Shown: positions 15,126-23,457, counted from the stretch's first letter. The stretch: DNA of 64,000 nt from Demetria terragena DSM 11295 (GCF_000376825.1 NZ_AQXW01000004.1:1860001-1924000); one strand, 5' to 3'. Program-made: numbers and translations. Notes: a model not told the origin generated them from the sequence alone.

Positions 15126-16708
15126 CGGGCGATCGTGCCAACGCCCTCGCGTCGAACCCGGTCAACAGGTGTCACCACATAGGTGACCCGTCCGCCTGGC
15201 TTGTTGGAGTCGATCCAGCTCTGCCGGCGACCTTCGCGCGGAACGATATCCGCGATGTATCGCGCATCGGCCAGGTCGCTCGGGCGCACTGACCTACCCG
15301 GAATGCGATAGATCACGAACGACGTGGCGTCCGTGCGACTGTTGTTCCACTGCAGCGTCGGATGGTGCGGCTCTCGCGCGGTCCATACGCTTCCTACGCG
15401 CCGGGGTGCGCCCCGGGCGTCATCCAGCCACGGTGATACAGGTGTCAGCGCGGGTCGCGAATACCAACCCTCGTTCACGATGGACATCGCTCCGAGCGGA
15501 TTGGCGCGGACCGTCTTTGCGGAGAAATACATGTTGCCTTCGACCCGTGGGAACTCGCGGTTGAAGTCCAGGTGCGTCGACAGTTCCTCAGGATTATCCC
15601 AGGCCACATCGGCATTCTCCCCGACCTTGTAGAGCGCCTGGCCAATGTAAAGGTGGACGTGCGTCCCACGCACTTGGTCGGCCCACCATGTGGTGATCTT
15701 CTCGTAGTCGGCTACCTCGAAGCCGCGAGACCAATAGACCTGCGGTGCAACATAATCCAACGTCTCATCGCGCACCCACTTGCGTGTGTCGGCGTACAGA
15801 TCATCGTAGGTTTCGGCGCCAGCTTGGGTGTCTGAGCCCTCCGGGTCGGTCGATTTGTTCCGCCAGATCGCGAACGGGCTGACACCCATCTGGGTGGTCG
15901 GTCGTACGCGCTGAATCTGACGACGCAGCCCCGTCATGAACGAGGTGATGTTGTCTCGGCGCCAGTCCGCAAGGCTCTGGCCGCGCCCGTAGCGCGCGTA
16001 CGCCTTCTCGTCGTCGAACTCCGGCGCTCCTTCGACGGGGTACGGATAGAAATAGTCGTCGAAGTGCACCGCATCGACGTCGTAGCGCTTCACCGCGTCC
16101 ATGATGGCGCGCTGGGAAAGCTTGCGGACCTGCGGCAAGCCGGGGTTGTAGTAGAGCTTGCCGCCGTACTCGACCACCCATTCCGGGTGCTGCCGCCCCG
16201 GGTGATCTGCCGCGAGCTCTTCACGGTCAGTCCCCTGCGAGACGCGGAACGGGTTGAACCACGCGTGCAGTTCAAGGCCGCGCTGGTGCGCTGCCTTGAC
16301 CGCGAACCCCAGGGGGTCCCATCCAGGATCGACGCCCTGCGTCCCGGTCAGGTATGCCGACCACGGCTCCACGCTGGACGGCCAGAAGGCATCCGCCGTC
16401 GGACGTACCTGAAGAATCACGGCGTTGTGTCGCTGCTCGACCGCGAGGTCGAGGTAGTCCAGCAGCTCTCGGCGCTGCTCGGCTGCGGTCAAACCCTGCG
16501 CACTCGGCCAGTCGATGTTTTCCACGGTCGCGATCCACATGGCGCGCAGGTCACGCTTGGGTGTGGTGGACTCCTGACGATCTTTGGGCGGTCTGATGTG
16601 CCAGAACCGACTCGCCTCAGCGGGGGGCGATCCGGAGAAGGCTGCGGCGCCAGCGATGGTCGCGGTGGATGTGGCAGTCAAGACCGTACGGCGACTGGGA
16701 AGACTCAT
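15122..16708 (-). CDS. GHL10-family glycoside hydrolase (DigH/YngK-like), exported
   Basis: 528 residues from the ATG at 16708; an in-frame TTG at 16714 is less likely. A Tat-type signal (SRRTVLTATSTATIAGAA) precedes the GHL10 domain (about 50-420): LRAMWIATVENIDWPS, NAVILQVRPTADAFWPS, LHAWFNPFRVS, VDAVHFDDYFYPYP, MGVSPFAIWRN and DYVAPQVYWSRGF. The related E. coli DigH cuts glycan strands stripped of stem peptides (known for that family). A C-terminal Fn3-like part follows (about 435-528). Amidases remove the stems, so this enzyme fits with the secreted amidases and the adjacent recycling genes. Confidence 0.85.
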   Translation of the reverse strand: MSLPSRRTVLTATSTATIAGAAAFSGSPPAEASRFWHIRPPKDRQESTTPKRDLRAMWIATVENIDWPSAQGLTAAEQRRELLDYLDLAVEQRHNAVILQVRPTADAFWPSSVEPWSAYLTGTQGVDPGWDPLGFAVKAAHQRGLELHAWFNPFRVSQGTDREELAADHPGRQHPEWVVEYGGKLYYNPGLPQVRKLSQRAIMDAVKRYDVDAVHFDDYFYPYPVEGAPEFDDEKAYARYGRGQSLADWRRDNITSFMTGLRRQIQRVRPTTQMGVSPFAIWRNKSTDPEGSDTQAGAETYDDLYADTRKWVRDETLDYVAPQVYWSRGFEVADYEKITTWWADQVRGTHVHLYIGQALYKVGENADVAWDNPEELSTHLDFNREFPRVEGNMYFSAKTVRANPLGAMSIVNEGWYSRPALTPVSPWLDDARGAPRRVGSVWTAREPHHPTLQWNNSRTDATSFVIYRIPGRSVRPSDLADARYIADIVPREGRRQSWIDSNKPGGRVTYVVTPVDRVRREGVGTIAR

Positions 16709-16773
16709 AGTCAAGATTTACCATTCAGTCGCTCAGCACAGTGGATTATTCACGCAGAAAGGTTGCCGCGACG

Positions 16774-17553
16774 CTAAAGCCAACTCACCTGGTCCCGCAG
16801 CAGCGCGTAGCCCACGAAGGCGACAATGTCGAGCACTGCGTGCGCGACAACCAGGGGCATCACTCGCCTGGTCCGGGCATAGACCGCGCCGAGCAGCAAG
16901 CCCATCACCACATTGCCGACGAAGCCACCGAAGCCCTGATAGAGGTGGTACGTCCCGCGCACCAGCGCTGACACCACCACCACGGTCACGAGACTCCACC
17001 CCGCCTGCGTCCACCGCGTGAAGAGGTAGCCGATCATGACCACCTCTTCGAGGATGGCGTTCTGACATGCCGCCAGGACCAGGACCGGCAGCGCCCACCA
17101 GTACGTCCCAAGGTCAGCCGCGGCGATCTGGGTATTCAGGCCCATGGACCGCGCGACCAGGTAGAGCCCAATCCCGGGGATCCCGATGACCGCGGCCAGC
17201 AGCGCCCCCAACGCAAGGTCCGGGCCCGGCTTGCGCAGGTCAAAGCCCAAGAAGTGCGCGGGGCGTTGCATCTCCCGAGCCAGCAAATGCAAAGCCAACG
17301 CGACCGTCACCAGGCCCAGGCTGATCTCGACCAGTTGGAACGCCAAGTCGAGCCATGGCTGCTCCGCCTTGCTGGTGTTCATGGCGGTGGTCTGCTGGTT
17401 GAGCGGCGTCGTATCGACGGTCTTGCGGATGATCGAGAGCACCGAGTAGATCGCGGAGGCCCCCAGGCCCGCCAGCAGCACCAGCACCGCCTCCTGGTGC
17501 AGGACCCGAGGTGAGAGCCGCGTGCGAGGGACCGGTAGGACCAATTGGCTCAT
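16774..17553 (-). CDS. CPBP-family intramembrane protease-like protein
   Basis: 259 residues with about seven hydrophobic segments. The C-terminal CPBP/CAAX-protease region shows the paired Glu (ILEEVVMIGYLF; the usual EExxxR lacks its Arg), the second motif (ALVRGTYHLYQGF) and the third (NVVMGLLLGAVY, then VVAHAVLDIVAF). Bacterial CPBP proteins cleave or bind substrates in the membrane; the substrate is unknown. The start lies 23 bases after the amidase gene, implying one operon. Confidence 0.82.
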   Translation of the reverse strand: MSQLVLPVPRTRLSPRVLHQEAVLVLLAGLGASAIYSVLSIIRKTVDTTPLNQQTTAMNTSKAEQPWLDLAFQLVEISLGLVTVALALHLLAREMQRPAHFLGFDLRKPGPDLALGALLAAVIGIPGIGLYLVARSMGLNTQIAAADLGTYWWALPVLVLAACQNAILEEVVMIGYLFTRWTQAGWSLVTVVVVSALVRGTYHLYQGFGGFVGNVVMGLLLGAVYARTRRVMPLVVAHAVLDIVAFVGYALLRDQVSWL

Positions 17554-17576
17554 GCGGGGCCTCCCTCGTGGCCGTC

Positions 17577-19040
17577 CTACAGCGGTTGTTCCACTGCGGG
17601 CACCGGATCGGTGATCTGCGGGAACCGTACCGCCGCCTCGACCTGCAGCGCGGTCCGAATGAGCAAGGTGTCGTCGCCACGGGCGGCCGACAGCATCGCA
17701 CCGATCGGCCTTCCATCGGTCGTCTGACCGGTGGGCAACGAGATTGCCGGGGCGCCGGAGGCATTGTGCAGTGGGGTGAACCCGACGTAGTCCAGCACTC
17801 TGGCGAAAGACTCCTCAAAGGGAGCCGATGGGTTCAGCCAGCCCAGCCGCGGGGTGGTGTGCACCAAGACCGGCGATAGGAACAGATCCCACCCCTGCAT
17901 GAGGTCGTCGTAGACCTTCCCCGATGCGCGCAGTCGGCGGATTGCCTGCGGGATTTGCGGCATGCGACGGGACGCGCGAGCCGCCAAACCACGCGTCGTG
18001 GGGTCGAGCTTGTCGCGATCGAAGCCCTTTCCAAACATGGCCGGCCCCGCGCGCTGGACCAGGCTCGCCAGCAGCGACCAATAGTCGACGAAATCATCTT
18101 TGAACTGGTCTGGGAAGCTCAACTCGAACGGTTCGACGGTGTGCCCGAGGTCGGCGAGCGTGCGCGCGAGCTCCTCAACGACCCTGCGCGTGTCGGTGTC
18201 GGTGGGTGGCGCCATCGGTGAATCCACGAGCAGGCCGATCCGCAGCGTACGGTCGATCGGTCGATCAAGCGGCCCCAACTTCGGCAGTTTTGAGGGACTC
18301 CACACCTGATCGGCAGCGGTATAGAACGTCGCCACATCGCGAACCGACCGCGTCAGGACGCCATCGCTGACGACCCGTACCGGCATGGCCGCCGCCGCTT
18401 CGTTGAGCCGCAACCGACCACGACTGGGCTTATGGCCGATCAATCCGCAGGCAGCCGCCGGGATGCGGATGGACCCGCCACCGTCGTTGCCGTGCGCGAT
18501 GGGCAGAACCCCTGCCGCGACGTACGCAGCGGAGCCCCCCGATGACCCTCCGGCGGAGTAGTCGGTATGCCAGGGGTTGTGCACCACGGTGCCGTCGGCG
18601 CGCTCGGTCGTCGGAGTCCAGCCGAACTCAGGCATCCGGGTCGTTCCGATGGGAATCACGCCAGTCTTCAAGATTTGGTCGACCACGCGCCCGTTCTTGG
18701 GCACCGGTCGGCGTGAGGGCGCGGGCGAGCCCTCGGTCATCGGCAGGCCCGCGACCCGGACGTTGTCCTTGAACGCGCTCGGGACTCCGGCCAAGGCCCC
18801 ACCCTCATCTGGCTTGAGCGCCCGCGCGCGAGTCCGCGCCCGGTCAAAGTCCCGGTGTTCGAGGGCGGTCAGGTGCTCCTCTACGACCTCGCTGCGGGCG
18901 ATCGCTGCCTCGATCGCCTCGACTGCGCTGATCTCGCCCGACCGGATGCGTGCGGCGATGCCGGTCGCGTCATCGCTGCCAAGCGCATCGTCAGTGAAGG
19001 CGTGAACGCGGGCGCTGGCGGGCGTGGGCTGAGAACTCAT
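17577..19040 (-). CDS. amidase-signature family hydrolase
   Basis: 487 residues. The amidase signature is complete: the catalytic Lys in AFKDNVRVAG, the Gly/Ser-rich loop YSAGGSSGGSAAYVAAG with the cis-Ser, and the nucleophile region NDGGGSIRIPAAACGLIGHKPS. The C-terminal SGAPAISLPTG supports the family. It hydrolyses an amide of unknown identity. The absence of gatB/gatC nearby argues against a role in tRNA amidation. It precedes the CPBP gene on the same strand. Confidence 0.88.
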   Translation of the reverse strand: MSSQPTPASARVHAFTDDALGSDDATGIAARIRSGEISAVEAIEAAIARSEVVEEHLTALEHRDFDRARTRARALKPDEGGALAGVPSAFKDNVRVAGLPMTEGSPAPSRRPVPKNGRVVDQILKTGVIPIGTTRMPEFGWTPTTERADGTVVHNPWHTDYSAGGSSGGSAAYVAAGVLPIAHGNDGGGSIRIPAAACGLIGHKPSRGRLRLNEAAAAMPVRVVSDGVLTRSVRDVATFYTAADQVWSPSKLPKLGPLDRPIDRTLRIGLLVDSPMAPPTDTDTRRVVEELARTLADLGHTVEPFELSFPDQFKDDFVDYWSLLASLVQRAGPAMFGKGFDRDKLDPTTRGLAARASRRMPQIPQAIRRLRASGKVYDDLMQGWDLFLSPVLVHTTPRLGWLNPSAPFEESFARVLDYVGFTPLHNASGAPAISLPTGQTTDGRPIGAMLSAARGDDTLLIRTALQVEAAVRFPQITDPVPAVEQPL

Positions 19041-19089
19041 CCCGCTAAGTTACTCGACAGTATGTCCGCGGCGGGCGCCTTTCGCCCGA

Positions 19090-19881
19090 CTAGGGCTGAG
19101 TGAGCCGTCGACGCAACTGCTCGAGGTCTTCATCCGTCCAACCCTGGTCCCGCAGCCAGTCCGCTACCGAACCTGAGGTCTCGCGTACGGCGGCGAGTAG
19201 GCGCACCATGGTCTGGGGGTCGGTCTCGTGATCGCTCAGCGGCCGACCCTGCAGGTTTTCGGCATAAGCCGGAACGGCGCTGAGCCGCTCGAGAATGCGG
19301 GGCAGGCGCTGGCTCGTCGCGGCGTAATCGGCGGCGATGTCCTCATCGGACACGCCCGCGAGCGAGAGGGCGAGCGCGATCACGGTGCCGGTCCGGTCCT
19401 TGCCCGCCGCACAGTGCACCACTGCGGCACCTTCCGCTCCAGCAATCACCCGCAGTGCCTGGCTGATCGAGTCGGGGCGCTCCCTCAGGTAGCCGAGGTA
19501 ATGATCCATCCAGTGGTCCTCGACCTGCGGCTCCCGCTTGCGCTGGTCGTCCTCGCGCCACGGGAGCACCAGCGCGTCCTCGACCGCAACCTCGCGACTC
19601 TTGAACAGCGACAAGTGGTGGTGGGTCAGCGAGGACACCTCCGCCAGCGGCCCTGGCCCAGTGAAATGGACTTCGACGTCGCTGCGCAGGTCGATGATGT
19701 CGGTCAGTGCGCGGCGGTCGACCAACTCATCGATATCACCAGGAGTCAGGTCTTGCAGATTGTCTGAGCGAAGCAATCGGCCTGGTTGGATAGCACCGCC
19801 ACCGGCGACCGGCGTGCCTCCCAGGTCACGCATATTGGCCAGCCCGTCCAGGTCGATCCACGCGATACTCACAAGGTCCAC
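19090..19881 (-). CDS. tyrosine/serine phosphatase (Y_phosphatase3)
   Basis: 263 residues from a GTG at 19881; a second GTG at 19872 (VSIAWIDL) is an alternative. NMRDLGGTPVAGGGAIQPGRLLRSDNLQDL and the P-loop VVHCAAGKDRTGTV (C-x5-R) identify the Y_phosphatase3 family of protein tyrosine or dual-specificity phosphatases. The substrate is unknown. It lies 15 bases after soxR on the same strand and may share its transcript. Confidence 0.88.
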   Translation of the reverse strand: MDLVSIAWIDLDGLANMRDLGGTPVAGGGAIQPGRLLRSDNLQDLTPGDIDELVDRRALTDIIDLRSDVEVHFTGPGPLAEVSSLTHHHLSLFKSREVAVEDALVLPWREDDQRKREPQVEDHWMDHYLGYLRERPDSISQALRVIAGAEGAAVVHCAAGKDRTGTVIALALSLAGVSDEDIAADYAATSQRLPRILERLSAVPAYAENLQGRPLSDHETDPQTMVRLLAAVRETSGSVADWLRDQGWTDEDLEQLRRRLTQP

Positions 19882-19896
19882 GGTAGGCCGCGCGCC

Positions 19897-20373
19897 TCAC
19901 CGCACGCGATGCGGTCGCCGCAACAAAGGCGGCAAGTACGCCGCACCTGGGGGGTCCGCGCTGTCGGCAGCGCGATCCTCGGGATTGGAGAAAGAGCAGC
20001 GCTGCAACGACAGGCAGCCGCATCCAATGCACGTGTCGAGACCGTCGCGCAGGCGTTCCAGGGCCTGAATTTGTTCGTCCAGCCGCCCGTGCCAGTCCCG
20101 CGAGATCCTGCTCCAATCAGCCTTGGTCGGCGCACGGTCCGTCGGCAGGTAACCCAGCTCGGCGCGAATCTCCTCCAGCGACAGACCGACATTGGCGGCA
20201 GCGCGAATGAACGCCAGTCGGCGCAAGACCGTCCGTTTGAACCGGCGCTGCCCGCCACTGGTACGGGTGGCTGAGATCAATTCCTCGGCCTCGTAGAAGC
20301 GGATCGCGCTCGTCGAGAATCCACTCCTCGTCGCCACCTCGCCGATGGTCAAGACGTCCTGCTTGCTCAGCAT
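19897..20373 (-). CDS. soxR: redox-sensing MerR-family regulator SoxR
   Basis: 158 residues. It has an N-terminal MerR helix-turn-helix (LTIGEVATRSGFSTSAIRFYEAEELI, SGGQRRF), a dimerisation helix, and the C-terminal [2Fe-2S] motif C-x2-C-x-C-x5-C (CIGCGCLSLQRC). SoxR is switched on by redox-cycling compounds. A matching SoxR box lies at 20389, between soxR and the divergent SDR remnant, so autoregulation and control of the divergent promoter are expected. Confidence 0.95.
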   Translation of the reverse strand: MLSKQDVLTIGEVATRSGFSTSAIRFYEAEELISATRTSGGQRRFKRTVLRRLAFIRAAANVGLSLEEIRAELGYLPTDRAPTKADWSRISRDWHGRLDEQIQALERLRDGLDTCIGCGCLSLQRCSFSNPEDRAADSADPPGAAYLPPLLRRPHRVR

Positions 20374-20388
20374 CGCGACAATCCCCTT

Positions 20389-20410
20389 GACTTCAAGTTC
20401 ACTTTAAGTC
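20389..20410. promoter_or_regulatory. soxR: SoxR box
   Basis: GACTTCAAGT-TC-ACTTTAAGTC is a 22-base palindrome with one mismatched pair and resembles the known SoxR operator (CCTCAAGTnnACTTGAGG type). TTGACT at 20387-20392 overlaps it as a possible -35, consistent with MerR-type activation across a long spacer on the plus strand. Confidence 0.8.
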
Positions 20411-20412
20411 GA

Positions 20413-20604
20413 ATGATCACCTCTATGGACACCAACGTCAACCCCACCGATCCACCCGTTGCGCTCATCACCGGCGGCTCCGCCGGTCTTGGCCTAGAAC
20501 TCGTTCGCGCACTCCACAGCCGCGGCTGGGAGGTGGTGACCAACGCACGTACGATCAGCGAACTTCGCTCTGCCACATCAGAACTGGCTCGATTGTTGCC
20601 TTGA
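20413..20604 (+). pseudogene. truncated short-chain dehydrogenase
   Basis: Only 63 codons (or 59 from the ATG at 20425). They encode the start of a Rossmann-fold SDR: PVALITGGSAGLGLELVRALHSRGWEVVTNART, the TGxxxGxG cofactor loop plus the next helix. The frame then ends; the catalytic Tyr-x3-Lys and about 180 further residues are missing. It sits directly behind the SoxR box, so it was probably the SoxR target before a deletion. A 60-base palindrome follows within 30 bases and may mark the breakpoint. Confidence 0.75.
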
Positions 20605-20632
20605 TGTTGCTGCCTTCACGTGCGCGTCGTAT

Positions 20633-20692
20633 TAACTGAGTTAGGTGCCTTTGACTGGGAAATTTCCCGGTCAAAGGCACCTAACTCAGTTA
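20633..20692. terminator. 60-base near-perfect palindrome
   Basis: Two 23-base arms (20633-20655 and 20670-20692; arm contains TTAGGTGCCTTTGAC) are fully complementary. The centre, GGGAAATTTCCC flanked by a T/G pair, is itself palindromic, so the whole 60 bases fold as one hairpin or cruciform. It lies between the SDR remnant and the convergent TRIC gene and could terminate both; its length exceeds ordinary need. Confidence 0.65.
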
Positions 20693-20707
20693 GTTCCGGG
20701 TACGCCG

Positions 20708-21412
20708 TCAATCGCGCTTGCGCTTGCGCCGCAACCTTGTGACGGAATGCGCGCGTCGTTCACCGTCCCGCCGCAGAGCGCTCCAGTCAGCCTCCAACGG
20801 CAACATCCAGTTGCGCCAGCGGGCCAGCAAAGTCAGGCTCGCGCCAACGACCGTTGCCAGGAGTAGGCCGAGCGAGGCATACCCGAGGCTTTCGGCAATC
20901 ACCATGACCCCGGCAGCCATGGCCGCGCAGGTGGCATAGAGCGGACTCTTGCCCAGCACCGAGGGCACCTGTCGCATGATGACGTCGCGCACCATGCCAC
21001 CACCGACAGCAGTGACCGTGCCCAGGATGATCGCTGGGAGCCAATCCAGGCCCGCCTCAAGGGTTTTCAGCGCGCCCGCACCGGCCCAACACCCCAGCGC
21101 GAGAGCGTCAATCCAAGGCCAGACGCGGTTCCACGTACGGCCCTCGACGGGTACGTGAAATGCGATCGCGGCGCCGATGAGGGCGGTGACGATGTAGGCG
21201 GTGTCCGTCAGGGCGACCGGTGGACCGTCCTGGAGCAGGGTGTCGCGAATGATCCCGCCGCCGAAACCGGAAATGATCGCCAACACCACGAAACCCACGG
21301 CGTCCAGGCGGGCCGTGCGCGCAATGACGCCACCCAGGATGGCGTTGCCGAGCACACCGGTGAGGTCAACCCAGCGCAGGGCATCGAGCACTGCGGGATC
21401 GGCACCGGTCAT
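20708..21412 (-). CDS. trimeric intracellular cation (TRIC) channel family protein
   Basis: 234 residues from the ATG at 21412, with AAGGAG upstream. About seven membrane segments in two repeated halves, each with the glycine-rich signature and charged pair typical of bacterial TRIC/UPF0126: ISGFGGGIIRDTLL in the first half and VTAVGGGMVRDVIMRQVP in the second. The family forms trimeric cation (K+) channels. The C-terminus is strongly basic (RLRRKRKRD). Convergent with the SDR remnant. Confidence 0.9.
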   Translation of the reverse strand: MTGADPAVLDALRWVDLTGVLGNAILGGVIARTARLDAVGFVVLAIISGFGGGIIRDTLLQDGPPVALTDTAYIVTALIGAAIAFHVPVEGRTWNRVWPWIDALALGCWAGAGALKTLEAGLDWLPAIILGTVTAVGGGMVRDVIMRQVPSVLGKSPLYATCAAMAAGVMVIAESLGYASLGLLLATVVGASLTLLARWRNWMLPLEADWSALRRDGERRAHSVTRLRRKRKRD

Positions 21413-21449
21413 CGCGATTCTCCTTGCACGGGACGGGACGAGTCTGCCC

Positions 21450-22364
21450 CTATGTCCATTGGTAGTCGACGACGAGCGCGGCATGATCACTGCGGCGTTC
21501 TTCGCGCGAAGGCTCTCGATCGACCGAAGCGCCGATGACCGACTTGGCCAGTGCGGGCGTCGCCAACTGATAATCGATCCGCCAGCCCACGTCTTTCTCG
21601 AAGGCCCGTCCCAGCCACGACCACCAGGTGTAGGGGCCATCGGCGTCCGGGTGCGCGGCGCGCAAGACGTCAACCAGGGTCCGCGGCGACAGTTGTTGAT
21701 CGAGCCACTCGCGTTCTTCCGGCAAGAACCCCTCGGACTGCTGAGAGCGCCGCCAGTTGGCGACATCGTGGTTCAGGTGGGCGATGTTGAGGTCTCCGGT
21801 CAGGACGAATTCGCGGCCCCGCGCCCTCGCCTCCAGTCGCGAGCGCTTGAGCTGCCTCGCAAACGCGTCAAGGAAGCGCATCTTGCGGTCATACTTCGCC
21901 CCGCCGTCGGGCGCTTCCCGCATCCGGCCAGGCTTCTGCAGGTGTGCCGGCAGCCCACCCTTAGGCAGGTAGAGACTCGCCACCGTCAGCAGTTGGTCTG
22001 CGAGGTCAACCTCGAGATACCGACCCTCGTCGGAAAACTCCCGCATGCCGCGGGCAAGCGTCCCCTGTTCGGCGTCGACCTCGGTCGGGGGCTCGCCCGG
22101 CCCCAGCAGCGTGGCCGAGCCCGACCAGGTCCGGACGGCGGCAGGCGGCTGACGCGTCAGGACGGCGACTCCATTGCGACCGGCAATGGATCCAGGGTCA
22201 TACGCGAGGTGATAGTCGCCGAAGACCCCCTCCGGAAGCGCCTCGACGGGCGCGCGCACCTCTTGCAGGGTGACGACATCAGCTCCGCGCTCGGCCAGCC
22301 AGGCATCGAAGCCCCGACGCTGAGCTGCGCGAATTCCGTTGATGTTGAAGGTCGCTATGCGCAC
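21450..22364 (-). CDS. xthA: exodeoxyribonuclease III
   Basis: 304 residues from a GTG at 22364 (VRIATFNINGIRAA). EEP-superfamily motifs: TFNINGIRA, TLQEVRAP (metal Glu), SLYLPKGG, LTGDLNIAH (catalytic Asp/Asn), WSWLGRAFEKDVGWRIDY and the final RSDHAALVVDY. An AP endonuclease / 3-prime exonuclease of base-excision repair. The TRIC gene follows on the same strand within 40 bases, probably co-transcribed. Confidence 0.93.
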   Translation of the reverse strand: MRIATFNINGIRAAQRRGFDAWLAERGADVVTLQEVRAPVEALPEGVFGDYHLAYDPGSIAGRNGVAVLTRQPPAAVRTWSGSATLLGPGEPPTEVDAEQGTLARGMREFSDEGRYLEVDLADQLLTVASLYLPKGGLPAHLQKPGRMREAPDGGAKYDRKMRFLDAFARQLKRSRLEARARGREFVLTGDLNIAHLNHDVANWRRSQQSEGFLPEEREWLDQQLSPRTLVDVLRAAHPDADGPYTWWSWLGRAFEKDVGWRIDYQLATPALAKSVIGASVDREPSREERRSDHAALVVDYQWT

Positions 22365-22381
22365 CGGGCGAGGGTAGTCGA

Positions 22382-22466
22382 GACACAACTACTGCAGTTC
22401 GCCTGCCTGAGGAGACCCGCTCGCCCGACCCGTGCCCATCGACTGGTGAACTGCAGTCGTTGTGTC
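22382..22466. repeat. 19-bp inverted repeat with 47-base spacer
   Basis: GACACAACTACTGCAGTTC (22382-22400) is complementary to GAACTGCAGTCGTTGTGTC (22448-22466) with one mismatch. It lies immediately upstream of the minus-strand xthA start and may influence its promoter, or may be the remains of a small palindromic element. Confidence 0.5.
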
Positions 22467-22496
22467 CGTTTTGCGGAAGGTGCGGGCATGCAGAAA

Positions 22497-22524
22497 GGCC
22501 CCGGAAGCAAGAACTTCCGGGGCC
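22497..22524 (-). terminator. intrinsic terminator of rpf gene
   Basis: An 11-bp perfect stem, GGCCCCGGAAG / CTTCCGGGGCC, with a 6-base loop. On the minus strand it is followed by TTTCT. It lies 26 bases after the Rpf stop codon. Confidence 0.85.
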
Positions 22525-22550
22525 TTCGACCTGCAATCAGATCATGAAGA

Positions 22551-23330
22551 TCAGGCAGGCAGGTGCAGGGTCTGACCCACGAAGATCAAGTTGGGGTTCT
22601 TGATCTCGTCGGCGTTCGCGCCCCAAAGGGTGCGCCAGTCCTTGACGTCGTGCTTCGAGGCGAGCTCAGCGAGGGTGTCGCCCGACTCGACCTTGAAGGT
22701 CTCGTTGCCGGCCTTGACCGACGGCGGGGTTCCGAAGTTGACCGGCGGAACCTGCTTGGGCGCAGTCTGCTTGGGCGCCTGCTGGGGTGCCTGCTGCTGC
22801 GGGGCGGCCTGACGCTGAGCCGAACGCGAGGAGCGCTGCGGCGCCTGCTGCTGAGGCGCTTCCTGCTGCTGAGGCGCCTGCTGCTGCGGGGCCTGCTGCT
22901 GCGGAGCGGCCTGCTGCTTGGGTGCTTCCTGCTGCTGCGGGGCCTGCTCGGGAGCCGAGGAGGTCGAGCCACCGTTGCCACGGGTCAGACCCGCACGAAC
23001 GGAGCAGACCGGCCATGCGCCGGGGCCCTGACCAGCGAGAACACGCTGGGCAACAGCGATCTGCTGCGACTTGCTGGCCTGGTGCGGCATCCCTGAGCCG
23101 CCGAAGGCGCGCCAGGTTGAGGGTGAGAACTGGAGGCCACCGTAGTAACCGTTGCCAGTGTTGGTGCTCCAGTTACCACCGGACTCGCACTGAGCGAGGC
23201 GGTCCCAGACGCTGCTGGCCTGGGCGGGAGCGGAGGTGCCGACGAGGCCGGCAGCTGCGGTGGCAGCACCGGTGGCGACCAGAGTGGTCACGCGTGCCTT
23301 GCGGTTGTTCAGCAAAGTATTTCCCTTCAT
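22551..23330 (-). CDS. resuscitation-promoting factor (transglycosylase + LysM)
   Basis: 259 residues from the ATG at 23330 (MKGNTLLNNRKARV). Sec signal (to about AQA), then the Rpf/transglycosylase-like fold (about 40-115): SVWDRLAQCESGGNWSTNTG with the catalytic Glu, YYGGLQFSPSTWRAFGG, and VLAGQGPGAWPVC. Residues about 130-205 are Gln/Ala/Pro repeats (PQQQAPQQQ type), a wall-spanning linker, followed by a C-terminal LysM (FKVESGDTLAELASKHDVKDWRTLW). Rpfs cut peptidoglycan and promote exit from dormancy. The long leader is highly structured and a CRP-type site lies upstream. Confidence 0.93.
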   Translation of the reverse strand: MKGNTLLNNRKARVTTLVATGAATAAAGLVGTSAPAQASSVWDRLAQCESGGNWSTNTGNGYYGGLQFSPSTWRAFGGSGMPHQASKSQQIAVAQRVLAGQGPGAWPVCSVRAGLTRGNGGSTSSAPEQAPQQQEAPKQQAAPQQQAPQQQAPQQQEAPQQQAPQRSSRSAQRQAAPQQQAPQQAPKQTAPKQVPPVNFGTPPSVKAGNETFKVESGDTLAELASKHDVKDWRTLWGANADEIKNPNLIFVGQTLHLPA

Positions 23331-23343
23331 TGCGCCGCGACGT

Positions 23344-23457
23344 AGACGCCCAACGTCTGAATCGGTGCTGATCCGATTCGGACGGGAGTTGCGTCCCGCG
23401 CCTCCTCTGGTCCGGGTTCCGGCTGCGGCGTTCACAGGAGGCTCAGCGAGTGAACGC
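23344..23457 (-). ncRNA. structured 5-prime leader of rpf with possible pseudoknot
   Basis: Within 130 bases before the rpf start, the minus-strand RNA can form GCGTTCAC/GTGAACGC (23450-23457 with 23428-23435), whose loop carries GCCTCCT. That loop is complementary to AGGAGGC further along (23400-23406), a 7-bp pseudoknot. Two more perfect hairpins follow: GAATCGG/CCGATTC (23359-23379) and AGACG/CGTCT (23344-23358). rpf leaders in actinobacteria often carry a c-di-AMP (ydaO) riboswitch, but its conserved core is not recognisable here. A cis-regulatory RNA is inferred. Confidence 0.5.

Noticed and set aside
22563-23096. Leu/Arg-rich frame opposite the rpf gene
   Set aside because: It is the antisense of the Gln/Pro/Ala repeat linker of Rpf; repetitive composition explains the open frame.
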